Part shown: one piece after another, positions 51,470 to 60,740 of the stretch
Layout of the letters: each line of letters opens with the position of its first letter
How positions within the stretch are numbered: the stretch's first letter is position 1
Assembly: GCA_040394475.1 (NCBI GenBank)
Contig: JBEBSD010000003.1
Coordinates: 1-64,000, forward strand
DNA from: JBEBSD01 sp040394475
GTDB lineage: Bacteria; Bacteroidota; Bacteroidia; Cytophagales; Spirosomataceae
Direction: 5' to 3'
DNA length: 64,000 bases
The notes under the pieces: generated by a model
The model's database searches: none
Told to the model about the DNA's origin: nothing
Seen by the model: only the letters and a program-made list of their open reading frames with translations
Program-made: the position numbers and the translations under genes

Positions 51470-52663
51470 ATGGCCCTTCAGAGACGTATCGGCTCGATCG
51501 ACATTTTCAGATCGCTTACCATGTTCCTGATGATCTTCGTCAATGATCTCTGGACATTGACGGATGTCCCGGTATGGCTCGGCCACACTGCCGCCAATGA
51601 CGACGCCATGGGCCTGGCCGACACGGTGTTTCCGGCGTTCCTTTTTATTGTCGGGCTTTCCATCCCCTATGCCGTCAGTAACCGGATATTCCGCGGCGAC
51701 ACCCGCCGGCAAACGGTGCTGCACATCGCAGCGCGCGCCGCAGCGTTGCTCCTGATGGGGTTTTTCATCGTGAATCTTGAAAATAGCACTCCCGGCGGGA
51801 TGCTCATCGATCGGGGGGTATGGCAAGTGCTGATGGTCCTGGCATTTTTCCTGATCTGGAACGCTTACCCTTCCGGCACCCACCGCACGAAACAGTATCG
51901 TATCTTACGGATTACGGGTGGTCTGATCCTGGTAGCGCTTGCTGCTGTCTACAAAGGAGGGCCCGGTGATAACCCTGCCTGGATGCGTACCCAATGGTGG
52001 GGCATCCTGGGGTTGATCGGGTGGTCTTACCTCGTCTGCGCGCTGCTTTATACCTGGCTTCGCGACAGGCCGGCGCCCGTGATTATGGCCTGGCTGTTCT
52101 TCGTTGGCTTCAATATCGCCTCGTTTTCGGGATATTTTAATTTTCTTGACGGGGTACGACCGTATATATGGCTGGCGGGCGACGGCGCCATGCCCGCGTT
52201 CACCATGGCCGGCGTGGGCGCTTCGGTGTTGTCAAGGAGTAATTTTTTCCGAAACAGGAAGGGCGGCTTTTATGTACTTGCCCTCCTGGGAATCGGTCTG
52301 TTGTGCCTCTTGTCGGGGTTTGCGCTCAGGCCTTACTGGGGGATCTCAAAGATTCATGCAACGCCTGCCTGGGTGGGAATCTGCACAGGGATCAGCTTTC
52401 TGTGTTATGCTTTCCTTTTCTGGCTGACCGACCTGAAGGGGTTCAGGCAATGGTGTGAGTGGCTCAACCCGGCCGGTATCGCCACCCTCACCTGTTACCT
52501 TCTTCCCTACTTATGGTATCCCGCGGCTTCAGCGACAGGCATTCGTCTCCCCGAGTCACTGCTGACAGGCGCAGCGGGGATTCTCAAATCCTTGCTTTTT
52601 GCCTGGCTGATCGTGTGGCTTACAGGTTGGCTTGTAAAAGCCGGCATCCGCCTCAGAATATAA
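51470..52663 (+). CDS. DUF5009 / heparan-alpha-glucosaminide N-acetyltransferase-like membrane protein
   Basis: A 397-residue multi-pass membrane protein. The N-terminus RIGSIDIFRSLTMFLMIFVN and the following LADTVFPAFLFIVGLSIPYA are the hallmark of the HGSNAT/YeiB-like acyltransferase group. About ten hydrophobic segments can be counted, including LLLMGFFIVNLENS, GILGLIGWSYLVCALLYTWL, FYVLALLGIGLLCLLSGF and SLLFAWLIVWLTGWLV. It would transfer an acetyl group across the membrane to a sugar amine or hydroxyl. It converges on the efflux operon (27 bp between stops) and is divergent from glycan locus 2, to which it may belong functionally. Confidence 0.85.
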   Translation: MALQRRIGSIDIFRSLTMFLMIFVNDLWTLTDVPVWLGHTAANDDAMGLADTVFPAFLFIVGLSIPYAVSNRIFRGDTRRQTVLHIAARAAALLLMGFFIVNLENSTPGGMLIDRGVWQVLMVLAFFLIWNAYPSGTHRTKQYRILRITGGLILVALAAVYKGGPGDNPAWMRTQWWGILGLIGWSYLVCALLYTWLRDRPAPVIMAWLFFVGFNIASFSGYFNFLDGVRPYIWLAGDGAMPAFTMAGVGASVLSRSNFFRNRKGGFYVLALLGIGLLCLLSGFALRPYWGISKIHATPAWVGICTGISFLCYAFLFWLTDLKGFRQWCEWLNPAGIATLTCYLLPYLWYPAASATGIRLPESLLTGAAGILKSLLFAWLIVWLTGWLVKAGIRLRI

Positions 52664-52690
52664 GCCGCTCCGCTCTTTCCCTTCTCCAGG

Positions 52691-54124
52691 CTAATCCCAT
52701 CCGCCGCCGAGCGCGCGATAGGTGCTCACGATAGCGGTTAATTGCTCCATCTTTGTATCGATCAGCTCGAATCTGGACTCGATGACATCTCGTTGGGTGA
52801 GAAGCACCTCTGTATAGTCAGCTCTTGCGGAGGCAAAAAGACGGTTTGAAATCGCTACCGATTCATTGAGTGCATTCACCTCCTGAGATTTCAGCTCATA
52901 GCTCTTTCCCAGGTTATCAATCCTGGACACCAGGTTCGCCACCTCGGTACAGGCCTTCAGCACCGTCTGCTCATATTTGTAAATCACCTGTGTCTGCTGG
53001 GCGTTTGCATTCAGATAGTTTGCCTTTATTGCATTTTTATTGACTATTGGTCCAACCAGGTCGCCCAGGAGGGTAGAAAAAAGCGACAGCGGCATCTTTG
53101 CCAGGTAAGCCGGATTGAACGCCTGGCTACCTAAGCTGGCTGATACGGCGAGCGCAGGGTAAAAATTTGCCCGGGCGACTTCTATGTCCAGCTTGGCCGC
53201 CTCCAGCAGCTGCTCTGCCTCACGGATATCGGGTCTCCGGCTCAGCAGCGTCGCCGGTTTCCCTATGAAGATAGTTTCCGGAGTCATCGACAGGAACCCG
53301 TCCCGATTGCGCTCCACCGGCTGCGGGAACCGCCCAACCAGAAAGTTAATCCGGTTTTCTGCTTCTATGATGCGCTGTTGAATCTCGTATTGCAGACTTT
53401 GCGTGTTCAGCACCTGCGCCTCAAATCGTTTCACTGCCAACTCCGTCACCTTGGTCGCTTCTTTCTGAAGCCTTACCATTTTCAGCGCATTTTTTTGTAT
53501 TTCAACGTTTTGTCCGACAATCTGTAACTGGGCGTCCAGCGCAAGCAACTCGTAATAAGAAGTGGCGATCTCCGCAATCAGATTGGTGACCATGAAATTC
53601 CGCCCCTCAACAGACGCGAGATACCTGTTTACTGCCGCTTTCCTGGCATTTCTGAGCTTGTGCCAGATATCGACTTCCCAGGTGGCGTGTGCCCCCAGCC
53701 AGAAATCTCCGAGCGGCTCAGGCATTTCTTTACCCGGCTTTATTTCTGTTGTCGCCTCGCTTGCACCGACCTGGGTATAACGGGCGGCTTTCTCAAAGCC
53801 CGATCCGCCTCCAAGGTTTACGAACGGGAGGTATTCCCCTTTCCGGATGCGGATTTCATTTTGCGAGATCTCGATTTCCTGCATCAGGATATTCACCTCC
53901 TGATTATTTTTCAACGCCGAATCGACCAGGCTCGTCAGGTAACTGTCATGAAAGAACTCCTTCCAGCCAACGTTGGCAACAGACGATGAATCTGCCTTGC
54001 CCGCAAAAGTGGCAGGAACGTCCCCGCTTTTTCTTTTTATGACAAGCGCCGGCTGGCTGCAGGCAGCAACCAACAGCACCAGCGACGCGACCCAAACCGT
54101 GTTTGTTTTTTTTGATTTATTCAT
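52691..54124 (-). CDS. efflux outer-membrane channel (OprM/NodT family)
   Basis: A 477-residue TolC-like lipoprotein channel. The lipobox is LVLLVAAC with Cys at about residue 21. Duplicated outer-membrane efflux repeats are seen (NVGWKEFFHDSYLTSLVDSA, LKNNQEVNILMQEIEISQNE, LSRRPDIREAEQLLEAAKLD, VARANFYPALAVSASLGSQA). The start at 54124 (MNKSKKT) is chosen because its ATG overlaps the permease stop in ATGAATAA (8 bp), showing translational coupling; the frame runs on to 54172. It is the last gene of the tripartite efflux operon. Confidence 0.94.
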   Translation of the reverse strand: MNKSKKTNTVWVASLVLLVAACSQPALVIKRKSGDVPATFAGKADSSSVANVGWKEFFHDSYLTSLVDSALKNNQEVNILMQEIEISQNEIRIRKGEYLPFVNLGGGSGFEKAARYTQVGASEATTEIKPGKEMPEPLGDFWLGAHATWEVDIWHKLRNARKAAVNRYLASVEGRNFMVTNLIAEIATSYYELLALDAQLQIVGQNVEIQKNALKMVRLQKEATKVTELAVKRFEAQVLNTQSLQYEIQQRIIEAENRINFLVGRFPQPVERNRDGFLSMTPETIFIGKPATLLSRRPDIREAEQLLEAAKLDIEVARANFYPALAVSASLGSQAFNPAYLAKMPLSLFSTLLGDLVGPIVNKNAIKANYLNANAQQTQVIYKYEQTVLKACTEVANLVSRIDNLGKSYELKSQEVNALNESVAISNRLFASARADYTEVLLTQRDVIESRFELIDTKMEQLTAIVSTYRALGGGWD

Positions 54125-57100
54125 TTTCTGTCTTCTCATCTGGGTTTGGAAATTGATCAATAGCATGTACAAGATCTTCTGAAAGAGGACTTTCGTCTTC
54201 GTCCTGGATCAGCTTTCTACCATCGGCCAGGCCGCCAAAAACGTAGTACAGGCCGGGGATGATCACGACACCGAAAATGGTTCCGAAAAGCATGCCCCCC
54301 ATAGCGGAAGCGCCGATGGTACGGTTGCCTATTGCGCCTGCCCCGGTAGCCATGATCAACGGCACCAAACCCGCAACAAAGGCAAATGAGGTCATCAGTA
54401 TAGGCCGAAAACGAACCTTTGCGCCTTCGATCGCCGCATTCAGAAGGGTTTCTCCCTGAGCCCGCTTCTGTACTGCGAATTCGACAATCAGAACGGCGTT
54501 TTTCCCTAACAACCCTACCAGCATGATAAATCCTATCTGCGCATAAATATTGTTTTCAAGTCCCATGAGTTTAAGCAGGAAAAACGACCCGAAGATCCCG
54601 ACCGGAAGAGAGAGTATCACGGCCAGCGGGATGACAAAACTTTCGTATTGTGCTGCCAGGACGAAGTACACAAAGAAAACAACAATGAGAAAAACATACA
54701 AGGCCTCGTTCCCACGTATCGCTTCATCGTAAGACAGCCCTTCAAAGGCAATGCTGTAACCATTCGGGAGTGTATTCGCAGCCACTTCCCTGATAGCGTC
54801 GATGGCTTCGGCGGTTGTATATCCTTTAGCGGGCAGCCCCTGAATCGCAGCGGAATTGTACAGGTTGAACCGGGTAATTTCATTCGGCCCTTGTCCCTTT
54901 TTGAGCTTCATAAATGCCGAATAGGGCACCATTTCGCCGGCTTCGTTTTTGACAAACAGGTTCATCAGGTCTGAAGGCAGCCTCCTGAAGGCCGGGTCCG
55001 ACTGCACATATACTTTAAAAAACTGGTTGAATTTGATAAAGCCCTGCTCATAGGTACTGCCGATCAGGATATTGAGATTCTCCATCGCACTGCCGATCGA
55101 AACCCCTTTTTGCATGGCGATATTGTTGTCGATCTCCAGCTCATACTGCGGATAGTTGGCAGCAAAGAAGGTAAACAGCCCGGTCAGTTCTTTTCTTTTA
55201 CCAAGATTGGCAACAAATTCTTTGTTGATTTTATCGAACTCCCGGTATTCGGTATCCGTATTCTGATCCAGCAAACGCATGGAAAACCCGCCGGAAGTCC
55301 CGAAGCCCGGGATGGCCGGCGGTTCAAAAAACTCTACGGTTGCTCCGATTCCCTGGCTTTCGTGCTCCAGCTCTTCCATGATTTCCTTCACGTTGTGCTT
55401 GCGGTCTGACCAGGGCTTGAGGTTGATCAGGCAGGTGCCGGCATTGGAGCCGCGCCCTTCGGTCATGATCTCGTAGCCCGCCAGTGAGGAGACGGACTCG
55501 ATCCCATCGACCTCTTCGCAGATTTTCATCAGCCGGTGCGAAACTTCGTTGGTTTTTTCCAGCGTGGATCCCGGAGGTGTCTGGATGATGGCATAAATGG
55601 TGCTTTGGTCCTCATTGGGAATGAACCCGCCTGGCAGGATTTTGTTTTCATACACAATTCCCAGTCCGAAAACCGTCAGGATCACAAAGGTGACCAGTCT
55701 GCGGTTCACGATTATCCGGAGCAGGCCCACGTACTGGGAGGTCAACTTTTCAAACACGTGGTTGAAGCTGTCGATTGCGCGCGTCAGCAGGCTTTTCTTC
55801 CGGTTATGGCCGTCGTGTCTTTTGAGCAGCATGGCGCATAATACCGGCGTAAGCGTCAGGGCAATCACCCCCGAAATTACGATAGCGCTGGCCATGGTGA
55901 TCGAGAATTGGCGATAAAACGTACCCACCGGGCCCGACATAAACGAAATGGGAACAAATACCGCAACCATTACCAGGGTAATCGCAATAATTGCGCCGCT
56001 GATCTCTCCCAATACCGTTTTGACAGCGTTATACGGGGTGATGCGCGGGTTGTCCTCCATTTTGGCGTGGACGGCCTCCACCACGACGATGGCGTTGTCT
56101 ACCACGATGCCTATCGCAAGCACCAGGGCGAAAAGCGTGATCATGTTGATCGAAAGGCCGAACAGCTGGATAACAAAGAAAGTCCCGATAAGAGAGACCG
56201 GTACGGCCAGGATAGGAATCAGGGTGGAACGCCAGTCTCCCAGGAAAATAAAGACCACCAATGCGACCAGAATGAACGCGTCCCTCAGGGTGTGGATCAC
56301 CTGGTCGATAGAAGCGTCGAGGAATTTGGATACGTCGTAGCTGATCTTGTAGTCCACGCCCGGGGGAAACGACGCCTTCATGACGTCGAGCTTTTGCTTT
56401 ACATCGGCGATAACATCGCTGGCATTGCTGCCGTAATTCTGCCGGAGTACGATGGCTGCCGAGGCGTGCCCGTCGAGGTTGGAATAGATATCGAAAAACT
56501 CGCTTCCCAGTTCCACCCTCGCAATGTCCTTCAGGCGGATGCTTTCTCCCTGCGGGTTGGCACGAATGATAATAGCTTCGTACTCCTCCGGCTCGTTAAA
56601 CCAACCCTTATAGGTAAGCACATATTCCAACGATTGCGCCGCTATTCCGGAGCTTTGTCCTAAACGGCCGGGACGCCCGATAATGCTTTGTTCCCCTATG
56701 GCTTCCATGACCTCTTCCGTCGAAATTTTATAGGCCCTCATCCGGTCAGGATTAAGCCATACCCGCATGGCATACCGGCGGCTTCCCAGAATCTGCGCTC
56801 TTGCCACCCCTTTGATCCTTTGGATTTCGGGGATCATTTTAACGGTTGCGTAGTTATAAAGGAATTTCTCGTCGATACTCTTTGATTCAGAGTAGAGATT
56901 GACGTACATCAGCATACTGGGCTGAACCGGGGTGATAATGACACCTTCACGCTGTACCAGTTCCGGAAGCAGCGGCATCACCTGGTCTACCCGGGTTTTT
57001 ACCCGGACCACCGCGTCGTTCGGATCCGTGCCCGGCTCAAAAATAATCCTCAAGGTTGCTTCACCTGCGCTTGTTGCATCAGTAGCAATATAACGCATGT

Positions 57101-57320
57101 CCTGCACGCCGTTAATAGCCTGTTCCAGGGTAATCAAGGTAGATTTGACCAGAACTTCGGCACTCGATCCCGGGTAGGCAATAAAAATGTTGACGGTTGT
57201 AGGTGCAATATCCGGGAACTGAGAAATAGGTAACTTTTTGATAGCCAATATGCCGACAAATACTATCATGACCGATATTACAATAGCAAATACGGGTCTT
57301 CGTATAAATTGATTAAACAT
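54117..57320 (-). CDS. RND efflux permease, HAE1 family
   Basis: A 1067-residue proton-driven multidrug exporter. The N-terminus FNQFIRRPVFAIVISVMIVF is that of AcrB-like pumps, followed by the porter segments YPGSSAEVLVKSTLITLEQA and RVKTRVDQVMPLLPE. The central TM4 motif LALVLAIGIVVDNAIVVVEA carries the proton-relay Asp. The second half repeats the fold (AIIQTPPGSTLEKTNEVSHR, GFIMLVGLLGKNAVLIVEFA). Length is typical. It follows the adaptor by 23 bp and overlaps the outer-membrane gene by 8 bp. Confidence 0.97.
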   Translation of the reverse strand: MFNQFIRRPVFAIVISVMIVFVGILAIKKLPISQFPDIAPTTVNIFIAYPGSSAEVLVKSTLITLEQAINGVQDMRYIATDATSAGEATLRIIFEPGTDPNDAVVRVKTRVDQVMPLLPELVQREGVIITPVQPSMLMYVNLYSESKSIDEKFLYNYATVKMIPEIQRIKGVARAQILGSRRYAMRVWLNPDRMRAYKISTEEVMEAIGEQSIIGRPGRLGQSSGIAAQSLEYVLTYKGWFNEPEEYEAIIIRANPQGESIRLKDIARVELGSEFFDIYSNLDGHASAAIVLRQNYGSNASDVIADVKQKLDVMKASFPPGVDYKISYDVSKFLDASIDQVIHTLRDAFILVALVVFIFLGDWRSTLIPILAVPVSLIGTFFVIQLFGLSINMITLFALVLAIGIVVDNAIVVVEAVHAKMEDNPRITPYNAVKTVLGEISGAIIAITLVMVAVFVPISFMSGPVGTFYRQFSITMASAIVISGVIALTLTPVLCAMLLKRHDGHNRKKSLLTRAIDSFNHVFEKLTSQYVGLLRIIVNRRLVTFVILTVFGLGIVYENKILPGGFIPNEDQSTIYAIIQTPPGSTLEKTNEVSHRLMKICEEVDGIESVSSLAGYEIMTEGRGSNAGTCLINLKPWSDRKHNVKEIMEELEHESQGIGATVEFFEPPAIPGFGTSGGFSMRLLDQNTDTEYREFDKINKEFVANLGKRKELTGLFTFFAANYPQYELEIDNNIAMQKGVSIGSAMENLNILIGSTYEQGFIKFNQFFKVYVQSDPAFRRLPSDLMNLFVKNEAGEMVPYSAFMKLKKGQGPNEITRFNLYNSAAIQGLPAKGYTTAEAIDAIREVAANTLPNGYSIAFEGLSYDEAIRGNEALYVFLIVVFFVYFVLAAQYESFVIPLAVILSLPVGIFGSFFLLKLMGLENNIYAQIGFIMLVGLLGKNAVLIVEFAVQKRAQGETLLNAAIEGAKVRFRPILMTSFAFVAGLVPLIMATGAGAIGNRTIGASAMGGMLFGTIFGVVIIPGLYYVFGGLADGRKLIQDEDESPLSEDLVHAIDQFPNPDEKTENE

Positions 57321-57343
57321 CTTCTTTGTACTTTGAAATTAGG

Positions 57344-58429
57344 CTATTCAGCGTATAGCTCCAGATGAGAAATGACATAATCGGGCTCGACGAACTTGTA
57401 CCGGATCTTCTCATTTTCATGCACATGCCGTAACCCTTCGAGAAGTATCTTTTCTCCTTCCTGCAGCCCGTCCTGAACAACAAAAATGTGCGGCAATTCG
57501 GCAGCGATCCTGATCTCTCTCGTTTTTATCACATTGTTTTGATCAACGACGAAGACATATTTTTTTTCGAGATTCTCGAAAGTGGCTTCCTGTGGTATCA
57601 GCAGCGCTTCCTTCATTGGAGTATTTATCAGAATATTGCCGGTCTGTCCGTGGCGAAGCAAACGATCCGGATTCGGGAACGTGGCTCTGAAGGCGATGTT
57701 GCCCGTTTCGTTGTTAAAGTCGGCCTCCACTGTTTCCACAATTCCGTCGTAATCAAACAACTCATTGTTTGCCATGAGCAATTTTACGCTGTAGGGCTCA
57801 TTTTTTGAGGAGCTTTTCCGATAGTCGAGATACTGTGCTTCCGGTACATTGAAATACACCCACATCTTGCTGTTGTCTGACAGTGTGGTGAGCAGATCAC
57901 CTTCATCCACCAGGCTCCCCAGGCGTACCTGAAACTGGTCCATGATCCCATCAAACGGCGCACGTATTTCTGCGAAACTTAAATGAACATTGGCCAGGTC
58001 AAGCTCGGCATTGGCTTTGTCCAGTTTTGCCTTCGCCAGGGCAAGTTCATTCGCTGAAACGACATTACTGTCCGCCAGGGACTTGGTATTGTGATACTCA
58101 ATAGTCGCAAAATTGGCTTCTGCCTGTGCCTTCTTTTGCTCGGCCTCCAGAATCATCGGCATGATCTGAAACATGAGCTGGCCTTTGCGGACAAACTGGC
58201 CTTCATCTACGAAAATCTTATGAAGATAGCCTCTCTCAAGCGTTCTCAGCTCAATATGGCTGACAGCCCTTACCTGGCTGACATACTCTTTTATAATGAC
58301 CGTGTCCCTTTTAAGCGGACTCGTGACCAGCAACTCTGTGCTTTCTTCTTTTTGTTCATTTTGATGGGAGCTGCACCCAAAATCTGACAGCAGTACGCAT
58401 ACCGCTATCACCATGAATAATCTTTTCAT
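57344..58429 (-). CDS. RND efflux periplasmic adaptor (MFP) lipoprotein
   Basis: A 361-residue membrane-fusion protein that links the pump with the outer-membrane channel. A lipoprotein signal ends VLLSDFGC with Cys at residue 19. A barrel/lipoyl part (RTLERGYLHKIFVDEGQFVR, KGQLMFQIMPMILEAEQKKA), a helical hairpin (ALAKAKLDKANAELDLANVH) and the second lipoyl half (FAEIRAPFDGIMDQFQVRLG) are clear. It is the first gene of the efflux operon. No TetR- or AraC-type regulator adjoins it. Confidence 0.95.
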   Translation of the reverse strand: MKRLFMVIAVCVLLSDFGCSSHQNEQKEESTELLVTSPLKRDTVIIKEYVSQVRAVSHIELRTLERGYLHKIFVDEGQFVRKGQLMFQIMPMILEAEQKKAQAEANFATIEYHNTKSLADSNVVSANELALAKAKLDKANAELDLANVHLSFAEIRAPFDGIMDQFQVRLGSLVDEGDLLTTLSDNSKMWVYFNVPEAQYLDYRKSSSKNEPYSVKLLMANNELFDYDGIVETVEADFNNETGNIAFRATFPNPDRLLRHGQTGNILINTPMKEALLIPQEATFENLEKKYVFVVDQNNVIKTREIRIAAELPHIFVVQDGLQEGEKILLEGLRHVHENEKIRYKFVEPDYVISHLELYAE

Positions 58430-58473
58430 GATACCTTTAAAAAAATCAAGAGAAATAGATTAAAATACCCGGC

Positions 58474-58495
58474 GCAAAGCTATTTCAGGCTTTGC
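58474..58495. promoter_or_regulatory. inverted repeat upstream of the efflux operon
   Basis: GCAAAGC and GCTTTGC flank an 8-bp centre (TATTTCAG). The site lies 45-66 bp upstream of the adaptor start and might be an operator. It lacks a T-run, so it is unlikely to be a terminator. Confidence 0.3.
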
Positions 58496-58566
58496 AGCGA
58501 TGGCTGCCTGTGTTTCAAAACAGGCTGTAATCACAAACCGGATTGGGAAGATTAACGAAGGTATTA

Positions 58567-58959
58567 TCAGATCAGAAGCGAGCTGAAAAGAATATGGCGA
58601 CGAACGAACGGATGGTATAAACGTCCATTTCGAACGAGCCGGATGTGAAGCGTATTGCATACAATTGCCCGCAATGCAAGCAACGGTGCGGCGGTGATTT
58701 TTTGATCGTTGTGTTCAAGGTCTGCCTCCTCCTTTCCTACCTCGCTTTCCTCTACAAAAGCAGCGTCGTGGTGAAAATGTCTCAGATCCTGATACTTTTC
58801 ACCGACAATGGATTCCTCCGGGCAAACAGAACCGCCAAACGATCGGAAATGAGAAACCCCCTCGATATGCCGCTCCGCACCTGTAAGTCTTCCCGCCAGA
58901 AAAACTCCGGAAAGAATCAACACTACAAGCCATACATTATATTTTTTGGGCATTCTCAT
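58567..58959 (-). CDS. doubtful small exported ORF upstream of the efflux operon
   Basis: A 130-codon frame whose N-terminus has a signal-like helix (YNVWLVVLILSGVFLAGRL). The rest (HFHHDAAFVEESEVGKEEAD and a basic end) matches no family I know. An antisense frame at 58645-59040 is about as long and contains CPQCKQRCGG, and one of the two may be fortuitous. The leftward one is favoured weakly because it is codirectional with the efflux operon. It should be treated as a hypothesis. Confidence 0.3.
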   Translation of the reverse strand: MRMPKKYNVWLVVLILSGVFLAGRLTGAERHIEGVSHFRSFGGSVCPEESIVGEKYQDLRHFHHDAAFVEESEVGKEEADLEHNDQKITAAPLLALRAIVCNTLHIRLVRNGRLYHPFVRRHILFSSLLI

Positions 58960-59368
58960 CTGGTGACTATTCCGAAAGGAAACAAGGAAAAGTTATTAGT
59001 AACGGGTCTGTGCAATCAACCGAACCACAGATTCCGGTAAGAGCAGTGTCCTTTCACGCTTTCTGCTACGACTGCAAATTATGGAAATAAATTTTTCACA
59101 ATCAAACGATCGGAGTTAATAATTTTGAAAACATCAAAAAATCAAAACTTTAACTACACATTCGATTGGTTTTGTAATATTTTATATGTCCCATAGTGCA
59201 AAATGGGTTTCGATTTTTTTTTGCCCTGCTCCCCTCGGCGGCTCTCAATAATTTTACCAACCTGATGCTTTAAGTTATGCGTTGCATCTTATAGAAAGCC
59301 AAACGAGTGTCGGGAAATTAGAAAAACCTGCACAGGTGTGGGAGCGCCGCTCTGCTTCAACTGATTTT
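58960..59368. other. AT-rich intergenic stretch, no gene seen
   Basis: About 400 bp between the efflux region and the RloA-like gene. Base composition becomes clearly AT-richer from 59080 on. I see no ORF with plausible composition and no RNA gene. It ends at the paired dyads described separately. Confidence 0.5.
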
Positions 59369-59383
59369 TGAGAAAAAGTCTCA
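59369..59383. promoter_or_regulatory. operator-like dyad O1 (TGAGA-N5-TCTCA)
   Basis: TGAGA at 59369-59373 and TCTCA at 59379-59383 with a 5-bp spacer, set in A/T-rich flanks (ATTTTTGAGA...TCTCATTTT). It is repeated as O2 51 bp downstream. Confidence 0.6.
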
Positions 59384-59412
59384 TTTTCTAATTATAATTA
59401 GGTTTTTATTTT

Positions 59413-59441
59413 CTATTTTTGAGATGATTTCTCAAAAATAG
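59413..59441. promoter_or_regulatory. operator-like dyad O2 overlapping a -7 box, 6 bp before the RloA-like start
   Basis: A perfect 12-bp inverted repeat, CTATTTTTGAGA and its complement, around TGATT. Its core TGAGA-N5-TCTCA equals O1. TATTTTTG at 59414-59421 fits the -7 box TAnnTTTG, so a protein bound here would block transcription of the ATPase gene. As RNA the hairpin could also hide the translation start at 59448. Confidence 0.65.
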
Positions 59442-59447
59442 CTATTT

Positions 59448-60740
59448 ATGTTACTTGAATTCTCAATTGGCAACTATCTTTCGTTCAAGGCAAAGGCTAC
59501 GCTTAGTCTTTACGCGGCTTCTATCAAAGAGCATATTGATACGAATATATTTTCTACGGAACGATATGATTTATTGAAAGGAGTAGTGGTTTATGGCGCC
59601 AATGCCAGCGGAAAAAGCAATTTGATCAAAGCCATGTCCACCATGAGAAGACTGGTACTTCAGTCTTTTGAACAGTCATCTGCCGATGAGCTGGATATCA
59701 TACCTTTTCTACTCAGCACAGAAACAGAAAAAGCTCCGTCTTTTTTTGAGGTGGTCTTCTTGATTGATAACGTTCGTTACCGCTATGGTTTTGAGGTAGA
59801 TGATCATAGTGTTCATGCCGAATGGCTTTTTGAAGCTTCCAAACAGGCAGAAAGACCGCTGTTTATCCGTGAAAGGGAGGGTATTGAAGTAATGAAGGCT
59901 TTTCCCGAAGGTAAGGATCTGGAGGAACGCACCAGGGACAATGCTTTGTTCCTGGCAGTGGCGGACCAATTCAATGGGAAGATCGCAAAAAGAATCGTGG
60001 CGTGGTTTAACAATTTTATTACGATTTCAGGACTAAGCCACGAAAGGTACAAGAGCGTAACTTTTGATTTGCTGGAAAATACACCGACCCGGCGTGCGCT
60101 TCTTGATTTTTATAAGAAGGCGGATCTGGGGTTTGACGACATCGCTATTACCAAAAAACAATTTGACACCAGAGAATTGCCGGGTGAGATCTCTGAAAGT
60201 GTCCTGAAGCAATTGATGACAGACCTGGATGGAGCCTTTCGGATTGACATCCGAACCATACATAAAAAATACGATGCTCAAGGGCTGGTGGCAGGAAACG
60301 TGGAGTTTGATATGCGTACCCAGGAGTCCTCGGGCACCAATAAACTGTTCAACATTTCGGGGCCGGTGTTTGATGTACTGAATGACGGAGGCCTGTTGGT
60401 AGTAGATGAGCTAGATGCCAGTCTGCACCCGTTGTTAACGTTGGCCATTACAAAACTCTTCAATTCCAAAGAGTTCAATCATAAAAATGCCCAGTTGATA
60501 TTTGCCACACACGACACCAATCTCTTGCATTACGGCAATTATCGCAGGGATCAGATCTATTTCGTGGAAAAAGATCAATATGGGGCTTCTGAAATGTATT
60601 CGCTGGTAGAGTACAAAGAAGAAGGTAAAACCATCCGTAAAGACCGTTCGTTTGAGAAGGACTACATAGAAGGCCGTTACGGCGCTATTCCTTTTATTGA
60701 TAATCTTTCAAATGTGGTACTGGAATGGCAAGAAAGATAA
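59448..60740 (+). CDS. RloA/AbiLi-type AAA ATPase
   Basis: A 430-residue ABC/SMC-like ATPase of the RloA group, often linked with phage defence or restriction loci. Walker A is VVYGANASGKSNLIKAM (residues 48-64). The middle (residues ~65-290) is the family-specific insert. A signature-like SSGTNKLFNISGP, Walker B GGLLVVDELDASLHPLL and the H-loop LIFATHDTNLL follow near 290-355. The C-terminus ends GRYGAIPFIDNL, typical of RloA. It overlaps the start of the broken rloB by 16 bp, as in intact pairs. An OLD-type nuclease domain is absent. Activity without RloB is unknown. Confidence 0.9.
   Translation: MLLEFSIGNYLSFKAKATLSLYAASIKEHIDTNIFSTERYDLLKGVVVYGANASGKSNLIKAMSTMRRLVLQSFEQSSADELDIIPFLLSTETEKAPSFFEVVFLIDNVRYRYGFEVDDHSVHAEWLFEASKQAERPLFIREREGIEVMKAFPEGKDLEERTRDNALFLAVADQFNGKIAKRIVAWFNNFITISGLSHERYKSVTFDLLENTPTRRALLDFYKKADLGFDDIAITKKQFDTRELPGEISESVLKQLMTDLDGAFRIDIRTIHKKYDAQGLVAGNVEFDMRTQESSGTNKLFNISGPVFDVLNDGGLLVVDELDASLHPLLTLAITKLFNSKEFNHKNAQLIFATHDTNLLHYGNYRRDQIYFVEKDQYGASEMYSLVEYKEEGKTIRKDRSFEKDYIEGRYGAIPFIDNLSNVVLEWQER

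Noticed and set aside
55908..56663. 251-codon open frame antisense to the RND permease
   Set aside because: It mirrors the permease reading frame and its translation is highly charged and low-complexity, without a recognisable domain.
58645..59040. 131-codon rightward frame with CPQCKQRCGG
   Set aside because: It overlaps the equally uncertain leftward frame, lacks a second zinc-binding pair, and has low-complexity composition. Not annotated as a gene.
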